Source of the DNA: Pontiellaceae bacterium
Lineage (GTDB): Bacteria > Verrucomicrobiota > Kiritimatiellia > Kiritimatiellales > Pontiellaceae
NCBI GenBank assembly: GCA_016937035.1
Contig: JAFGWS010000073.1
Coordinates: 1-18,272, forward strand
Direction: 5' to 3'
DNA: 18,272 nt
Both the position numbers and the translations under genes were made by a program. Positions 13,625 to 18,272 of this stretch are shown piece by piece. The notes under the pieces are model-generated. The model searched no databases. It worked only from the letters and a program-made list of their open reading frames with translations, and was not told where the DNA came from. How positions within the stretch are numbered: position 1 is the stretch's first letter; every line of letters begins with the position of its first letter.

Positions 13625-15397
13625 ATGATCAATTTAACCATCGACAACAACGCCATTTCCGTTGAAGAGGGAACGACGGTACTCGAAGCCTGCAAACAGA
13701 CAGGCATATCGATTCCAACACTGTGCTATCTTGAAAAAGTTCAGGCGATCGGTGCATGCCGGGTCTGCTTGGTTGAAATAGAAGGCGTGAAGGATCTGGT
13801 GGCATCGTGTGTGATGCCGGTTTCAGAAAAAATGGTGGTGCATACCAATAACCGCCGGGTGCGCGAGGCTCGCAAGCTGGTGGTTGAACTTCTGCTCTCT
13901 GAGCACGAAGGCGACTGCCAGACCTGCGACCGAAACGAAGACTGCGAACTGCAGAGTATAGCACACGATTTGGGGATTCGGAAACTGCGTTATCCGGGTG
14001 AGAAAGCAGCTCGTTATCAGGACGAAAGCACAGCCGGCCTCGTGCGCAACAGCGAGAAGTGCATCTCCTGTCGCCGTTGTGTAACCGTCTGCACGCAAAT
14101 GCAGACGATCTCCGCGCTGTTCCCGCAGTTTCGCGGGTTTAAAACCATCATCGGCCCGGCATTCGCAAATAATCTGACCACGGTAACCTGCGTTCAGTGC
14201 GGACAATGCGCGGCGGTATGCCCTGTGGGCGCCATCTCCGAACGCGATCAGACTGATGAGGTTTGGGCGGCGCTGGACGACCCCGACAAGGTGGTCGTGG
14301 TTCAGACCGCTCCGGCCATTCGTGCGGCGTTAGGCGAGTGTTTTGGAATGGAACCGGGAACGCTGGTGACGGGAAAGATGACCACGGCGCTCCGTCGTAT
14401 GGGATTTGACGCCGTTTTTGACACCGACTTTTCCGCCGACCTCACCATTATGGAGGAGGGGACCGAGCTCCTTACGCGCCTCAAAAGAGCATTGGTTGAC
14501 AAAGAGCAGGTGGCGCTGCCGATGTTTACCAGCTGCTCGCCGGGATGGATTCTGTTTATGGAATATTACTTTCCCGACATGCTCGACAATCTTTCCACCT
14601 GTAAATCACCGCAGCAGATGATGGGTGCGCTGGTGAAAACCTATTATGCTCGTAAAATCGGCAAAAAACCGGAAGATATTTGCATGGTTTCCGTTATGCC
14701 GTGCACGGCGAAAAAATATGAGGCTGCCCGTGCGGAAATGAACGACAGCGGAGTTCAAGATGTTGATATTGTGCTCACCACGCGCGAGCTTGGGCGCATG
14801 ATTTCGCAGGCGGGGATCGATTTTGCCGCGCTCGAGGATTCCGAAATGGATGCTCCGCTGGGGCTCAGCTCCGGAGCGGCAGATATCTTTGCCAACACCG
14901 GTGGGGTGATGGAAGCGGCGCTGCGTACGGCATATGAGCTGGTGACGGGGCGCACGCTGCCGTTTGATAACCTGCACGTAACACCGGTCGCCGGGCTGGA
15001 AGGCATTAAAGAAGCTTCGATTCTCATCGAAGGCACGCTGCCGGAGTGGAGCTTCCTCGAAGGCGTAACCGCCAAGGTGGCGGTGGCCCATACGCTGGGT
15101 AATGCGCGCAAGCTGGTGGAAAAGATTCGTTCCGGTGAAGCGGAATATCATTTTGTTGAAGTGATGACCTGTCCCGGCGGATGTATCGGGGGCGGGGGAC
15201 AGCCCCGTATTACGACCGATGCCGTGCGGGAAGCGCGTATTGCGGCCATTTATGCCGAGGACGAAGGGAAGCCGCTTCGTAAATCGCACGAGAATCCGGC
15301 CATCGCCACGATCTACGAGGAATTCCTCGGGGAACCGCTCAGTCATGTCTCGCACAACTTACTCCATACCCAGTATTTTAAGAAAGAGCGGGTTTAA
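13625..15397 (+). CDS. hydA: [FeFe] hydrogenase catalytic subunit, trimeric (HydABC/HndD) type
   Basis: This cytoplasmic iron hydrogenase makes or oxidises H2 at the H-cluster. The 590-residue chain has, in order, a plant-type [2Fe-2S] domain (Cys34, 45, 48, 62), a His-Cys3 [4Fe-4S] motif (His94, Cys98, 101, 107), two [4Fe-4S] motifs (CISCRRCVTVC, Cys146-156; CVQCGQCAAVCP, Cys189-199), and the H-cluster domain with L1 TSCSPGW (302-308), L2 MPCTAKKYE (358-366) and L3 EVMTCPGGCIGGGGQP (512-527). A C-terminal small-subunit-like tail ends with KSHENPAIATIYEEFLGEP. L1 has Ser305 where the textbook motif TSCCPxW has a second Cys. AAGGAAGGA precedes the ATG by 9 bases. Operon order hydC-hydB-hydA matches Thermotoga. 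No HydE, HydF or HydG maturase is in the window. Confidence 0.96.
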   Translation: MINLTIDNNAISVEEGTTVLEACKQTGISIPTLCYLEKVQAIGACRVCLVEIEGVKDLVASCVMPVSEKMVVHTNNRRVREARKLVVELLLSEHEGDCQTCDRNEDCELQSIAHDLGIRKLRYPGEKAARYQDESTAGLVRNSEKCISCRRCVTVCTQMQTISALFPQFRGFKTIIGPAFANNLTTVTCVQCGQCAAVCPVGAISERDQTDEVWAALDDPDKVVVVQTAPAIRAALGECFGMEPGTLVTGKMTTALRRMGFDAVFDTDFSADLTIMEEGTELLTRLKRALVDKEQVALPMFTSCSPGWILFMEYYFPDMLDNLSTCKSPQQMMGALVKTYYARKIGKKPEDICMVSVMPCTAKKYEAARAEMNDSGVQDVDIVLTTRELGRMISQAGIDFAALEDSEMDAPLGLSSGAADIFANTGGVMEAALRTAYELVTGRTLPFDNLHVTPVAGLEGIKEASILIEGTLPEWSFLEGVTAKVAVAHTLGNARKLVEKIRSGEAEYHFVEVMTCPGGCIGGGGQPRITTDAVREARIAAIYAEDEGKPLRKSHENPAIATIYEEFLGEPLSHVSHNLLHTQYFKKERV

Positions 15398-15455
15398 GGA
15401 ATATGCCCGGCAGCGGGAATGGCCCAAAAGAAAACGGAGAAGGGGAGGACAACAT

Positions 15456-15701
15456 ATGGATAAGCATATTATTGTTGGGGTACACATTGCAGACCGCAAA
15501 AAACATGCCGCGCAGGTGCAACAGATCTTTACGCAATATGGTGAACAAATTCGAACCCGTCTGGGACTGCATGATGATGTCTGCTCCGCCAACGGCCTCA
15601 TTCTGCTTGAGATGGCGGATGTCCCGGAATCGCATCAAATGATTGCCGCTCTTCAGACCATCGACGGAATGGATATTAAGCAGATGGTTTTCAGCCATTA
15701 G
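15456..15701 (+). CDS. TM1266-family [FeFe] hydrogenase-associated small regulator
   Basis: This 81-residue protein resembles the TM1266 family (iron-only hydrogenase system regulator), small ACT/ferredoxin-like-fold proteins found beside [FeFe] hydrogenase genes. Shared traits are the N-terminal strand with IIVGVHIADRKKHAAQVQQIF, then YGEQIRTRLGLHDDVCSANGLILLEM, and a last strand MDIKQMVFSH, the usual length and order. GGGGAGG lies 8 bases before the ATG, an excellent site that fixes the start. It is 58 bases after hydA and almost surely in the same transcript. Its exact role is unproven in the family; neither a DNA-binding domain nor an enzyme active site is visible. A longer in-frame start inside hydA (15219) is rejected. 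The 72-bp gap to the convergent next gene shows no strong terminator. Confidence 0.85.
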   Translation: MDKHIIVGVHIADRKKHAAQVQQIFTQYGEQIRTRLGLHDDVCSANGLILLEMADVPESHQMIAALQTIDGMDIKQMVFSH

Positions 15702-15773
15702 CGCGTTTCAAGAAAAGAGGTGGCGGATTTCTTTGATGGGCGGAATCCAGAAAAGAATTAGCGGGGCAGGGGA

Positions 15774-17093
15774 TTAATCCTCTGTGCTTTCGGCCAGCTC
15801 CTGCAATGTCATGGAGTCCAGGGTCGATTCGAGCGACGCGTTAATCCTGTTCCTCACACGAGTTCCTGCAGGGGAACAGATTAACCCAAGCTCCTTCGGA
15901 GAAACGCCGTCTGTATGCACCAGATCGAAAATTTGTTTTACGGAAGTCCGGCAGGGATCTCGTATGAGTGCGCAGCTCTGCCGCTCGACTTCGCCGATGG
16001 AAGCAAGAAATCCACCCTGCACCAGCACGTCAACCACTCGATTTATAAGGCGTAAAGGAATCCGTTGTTCACGGGAGAGTCGCCCGAGGTCCAGAGCCGT
16101 CTCTTCTTCGCTGCGGAAGACGCGGACGGCCTCCTGCATAATTAACAGCGCCACTTCAAGCCGAGAAGCGGCACTTGCCCGTGCAACGAGACGCTCAGCG
16201 GCATAAGTTTCTCGGTTTTGGATCGCAAAGGCCAACTCCGCTCCGAAGAGCAGGATGCCCCAGTTTAGATACATCCAGAACAGAAAAACAGGAACCACCG
16301 CGAATGAACCATAGACACTGTATTTCTCTGAAGAAAAAACCGCTGATCCAAATTTCATGAGAAAATCCTGGAGCAGAATGGCCAGCGTTGCGCTGGCCAA
16401 TGCGCCGCTCAGCGCCGCTCGAAATTTAACTTTGGTGTTCGGCAGAAAGAGAAAAACAGCCACAAACGCCAACGTCATTACCAGCACGGGAGCGAGTTGG
16501 AGAAGGGTCCGCACCAGCGGTCCGAGCCACTCGTTGCGGCTGGAATACGATAGCGTTCCCGAAACGGTGCGGGCGAGAAGCATCAACACCGGCGCGACCA
16601 CCAGCACCGAGATATAGTTACGCGCTTTACCCACCAGACTTCGAGGGGTTTGTACCCCCCAAATCTGGTTGAACGATTCCTCAATCGCATTCAGCAGCTT
16701 AAAGACAATGTACAAAAAAACCACGCCCGTTATTCCGCCCAACATGGCCGGACTCACTCCGTCAAGATTTTCAAGCAATGCCGTGATAAATCCTTTCTGC
16801 TGGTTCGGAAGCGACTGTATCGACTCCATGACCCAAGAACGGGCGGCAGCATAACCAATGGCATTCGCAATCGAGAAGAGAATGATCAGAAAAGGGGCCA
16901 GCGCCATGAGGGTGGCATACGTCAGTGCGGCGGCGCGCAGCATGCAGTGATCCGCTCGAATGCCCTTTATCACCAGATGAGTTACCCGCAGCGCCTCCAC
17001 GCCGGCCGCCCGCAGCCGCGAATCCTGCACGAGATCGATCCTCCAGAGGTCATGCCTCAGGAAATGTATGAATTTTTTGATCGGTTCGATCAT
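15774..17093 (-). CDS. YihY/BrkB-family membrane protein with C-terminal winged-helix-like region
   Basis: This 439-residue inner-membrane protein belongs to the YihY/BrkB family, once called RNase BN. It has about six hydrophobic segments: roughly 54-82, 116-137, 158-178, 197-218, 226-245 and 262-290. The family signature region is YGSFAVVPVFLFWMYLNWGILLFGAELAFA spread over 261-290, and FKLLNAIEESFNQIWGV lies at 131-147. After the membrane part, residues about 310-400 are soluble and resemble a winged helix (LSREQRIPLRLINRVVDVLVQGGFL), seen in many long family members. The family's function is unsettled; a transport or envelope role is likelier than nuclease activity. Its ATG overlaps the stop of the upstream kinase gene as ATGA, indicating translational coupling. 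It is convergent with the hyd operon. Confidence 0.88.
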   Translation of the reverse strand: MIEPIKKFIHFLRHDLWRIDLVQDSRLRAAGVEALRVTHLVIKGIRADHCMLRAAALTYATLMALAPFLIILFSIANAIGYAAARSWVMESIQSLPNQQKGFITALLENLDGVSPAMLGGITGVVFLYIVFKLLNAIEESFNQIWGVQTPRSLVGKARNYISVLVVAPVLMLLARTVSGTLSYSSRNEWLGPLVRTLLQLAPVLVMTLAFVAVFLFLPNTKVKFRAALSGALASATLAILLQDFLMKFGSAVFSSEKYSVYGSFAVVPVFLFWMYLNWGILLFGAELAFAIQNRETYAAERLVARASAASRLEVALLIMQEAVRVFRSEEETALDLGRLSREQRIPLRLINRVVDVLVQGGFLASIGEVERQSCALIRDPCRTSVKQIFDLVHTDGVSPKELGLICSPAGTRVRNRINASLESTLDSMTLQELAESTED

Positions 17094-18202
17094 CCGGCGT
17101 CCACCCCTGAAGACTTTTGATACAGCAGCTCAGCAATCATTCTGCGCAGCTCTTCCGAATCAAAGGGTTTGCTGAGAAACGCCTTTGCCCCGTGTGCCAT
17201 AACGCTGTTCCTGAAATTTTCATTCGACAATCCGCTTATTGCAATAATCGGCAACTCCGGCGACTGTTCGGTCAGGTAGGCGATAAATTGCCGACCGTCC
17301 CCAAACGGCATCATAATATCGGTCAGTGCCAGCTGAATCTGTTTTCGGTTTTCTTCAAAAAGGAGCTTTGCTTCCGAGGTACTGCTGGCCGTCAGACAGG
17401 TATACCCGTATTGCGTCAAAATTCGCTCGGCCATACGCAGAATCGCTTTCTCATCATCCACAATCAGCACCATTTCACCATGGCCGAGGGGGGCGGAAGC
17501 TCTCGATTCCGTATTATCCCGTTCTGTTGAAGCAACGGCAGGAATGTATATCCTGAATGTCGAGCCCTTTCCGGGAAGACTGTCGATCAGAATAAATCCA
17601 TCGTGTCCCTCAACAATCCCCAAGACAGAAGCCAATCCTAACCCGGAACCTTTCCCCTGCGGCTTGGTCGTGAAGAAAGGATCAAAGATATGCTCCAAAA
17701 TTTCCGGAGAAATTCCTTCGCCATTATCTGAAACTTCAAACACGACGTACGTTCCCGGTCGGGCGGCAGGGTGAATAGAAACCTGCGATTCCTCGATCTT
17801 AATGTTTTCCAGTTTAATAAAGAGAATCCCGCCCTCGGGCATGGCATCGCGAGCGTTTACACAAAGGTTCATGAGCACCTGATGAAACTGCGAAGGATCG
17901 GCTAACATCGTTTCCGATCGAATTTCGTAGTCGGAATAAATCTCAATGTTTTTCGGAAAGGTTTGTTTCACCAATCGTGTGATTTCCTTGAGGAGGTGTC
18001 GCGGCTGTACCGGCCCCTTTTTTGCCTCCGTTCCGCGTGCAAAGGTCAGCAACTGGCGGATCGTATCCGCGCCGCGATGCGCACTCTCCTGTATGATGGC
18101 CAACGTCGCCTTTTCGTCGGGATCTTTCACCGTCATACTCAGCATTTCCGATCCCATTATGATTGGGCTGAGAATGTTATTCAGATCGTAACTATTCAGC
18201 AC
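17090..18202 (-). CDS. Histidine kinase-receiver hybrid protein, possibly N-terminally truncated or decayed
   Basis: This 370-residue soluble protein has a dimerisation/H-box region (about 4-58, YDLNNILSPIIMGSEML...LLTFARG), a HATPase domain (about 100-222) with N box NLCVNARDAM (112-121), DNGEGIS, FDPFFTTKPQGKGSGLGL and a G2 box, and a receiver domain (about 243-362) with VDDE, phospho-acceptor Asp295 in LTDIMMP and Lys345 in SKPF. Where relatives have HDLNN, this protein has Tyr5 (TAC), so the phosphoacceptor His is missing as read. The only start in frame is GTG at 18202; the frame stays open to the window edge, but its upstream codons (AQRQPSTFSSRENC...) do not look like kinase sequence. 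No sensor domain is seen. It may be partial, frameshifted or a decayed kinase whose receiver still works. It is coupled by ATGA to the BrkB-family gene. Confidence 0.75.
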   Translation of the reverse strand: MLNSYDLNNILSPIIMGSEMLSMTVKDPDEKATLAIIQESAHRGADTIRQLLTFARGTEAKKGPVQPRHLLKEITRLVKQTFPKNIEIYSDYEIRSETMLADPSQFHQVLMNLCVNARDAMPEGGILFIKLENIKIEESQVSIHPAARPGTYVVFEVSDNGEGISPEILEHIFDPFFTTKPQGKGSGLGLASVLGIVEGHDGFILIDSLPGKGSTFRIYIPAVASTERDNTESRASAPLGHGEMVLIVDDEKAILRMAERILTQYGYTCLTASSTSEAKLLFEENRKQIQLALTDIMMPFGDGRQFIAYLTEQSPELPIIAISGLSNENFRNSVMAHGAKAFLSKPFDSEELRRMIAELLYQKSSGVDAG

Positions 18203-18272
18203 TACTCGACAGGCAGGAGTCGAAGTCGGGCAGTTTTCTCTGGAAGAGAAGGTCGAGGGCTGTCGTTGCGCT
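18192..18272 (-). CDS. C-terminal end of an unidentified upstream reading frame (partial)
   Basis: In a different frame from the kinase, the last 81 bases read SATTALDLLFQRKLPDFD and then eight more residues to a TAG at 18194-18192, overlapping the kinase GTG by 11 bases. The composition looks protein-like. It may be the end of a separate upstream gene or the kinase's own N-terminal part displaced by a frameshift. It is too short to identify. Confidence 0.3.
   Translation of the reverse strand, partial: SATTALDLLFQRKLPDFDSCLSSSAE

Noticed and set aside
14606..15355. 249-codon minus-strand frame opposite hydA
   Set aside because: Antisense shadow of strongly conserved H-cluster coding sequence.
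1..18272. CRISPR array, insertion sequences, prophage genes or tRNA-flanked integration site
   Set aside because: No regularly spaced repeats, transposase, integrase, phage structural genes or tRNA were found on either strand.

Overview
The window is bacterial chromosomal DNA, about 55% GC, densely coding, and made of four blocks. It suggests a free-living anaerobic or facultative sugar fermenter: it carries a pentose-use operon with a Na+-coupled symporter and a soluble trimeric-type [FeFe] hydrogenase. Protein similarity as I remember it points loosely to the PVC/Kiritimatiellota or Bacteroidota neighbourhood (the ribulokinase is of the Bacteroides type). There is no rRNA or other decisive taxonomic marker, so the lineage is inference. 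No tRNA, rRNA, CRISPR array, transposase or integrase was found.

Block 1 (7-5250, minus strand) is an L-arabinose/L-ribulose operon read in the order araB (ribulokinase), araD (ribulose-5-phosphate 4-epimerase), an SGLT-type Na+/sugar symporter and a lipoprotein aldose 1-epimerase. araD and the symporter overlap by one base. A 90-bp gap between araB and araD holds a CCACGAA-type intergenic repeat. Mutarotation outside the cytoplasm, Na+-driven uptake, phosphorylation and epimerisation to xylulose-5-phosphate form most of a route; the isomerase araA is not here. A possible promoter lies at 5341-5369.

Block 2 (5536-9221) holds rnc (RNase III, plus), a convergent GAF-domain gene with a C-terminal four-cysteine motif (minus), and mnmG/gidA (plus). 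mnmG carries two parS-like ParB-binding sequences in frame, 48 bp apart, inside a loop about 30 residues longer than in E. coli MnmG. This hints that the region lies near the replication origin.

Block 3 (9222-15701, plus) begins with a 690-bp non-coding stretch containing a GC-rich, hairpin-rich segment of unknown identity, an 11-G run and a perfect 10-bp inverted repeat. It continues with hydC (NuoE-like), a 1050-residue hydB in which a NuoF-like subunit is fused to a GltD/NfnL-like NAD(P)H:FAD module, hydA (the [FeFe] hydrogenase catalytic subunit) and a small TM1266-family hydrogenase-associated protein. This operon is the best candidate for a less-described system: an H2/ferredoxin/NAD(H) complex with an extra flavin and nucleotide site built into one chain.

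Block 4 (15774-18272, minus) is a histidine kinase-receiver protein translationally coupled (ATGA overlap) to a YihY/BrkB-family membrane protein with a C-terminal winged-helix-like region. The kinase's recognisable sequence begins abruptly at its H-box, where the expected phosphoacceptor His is Tyr, so it may be truncated, decayed or chimeric.
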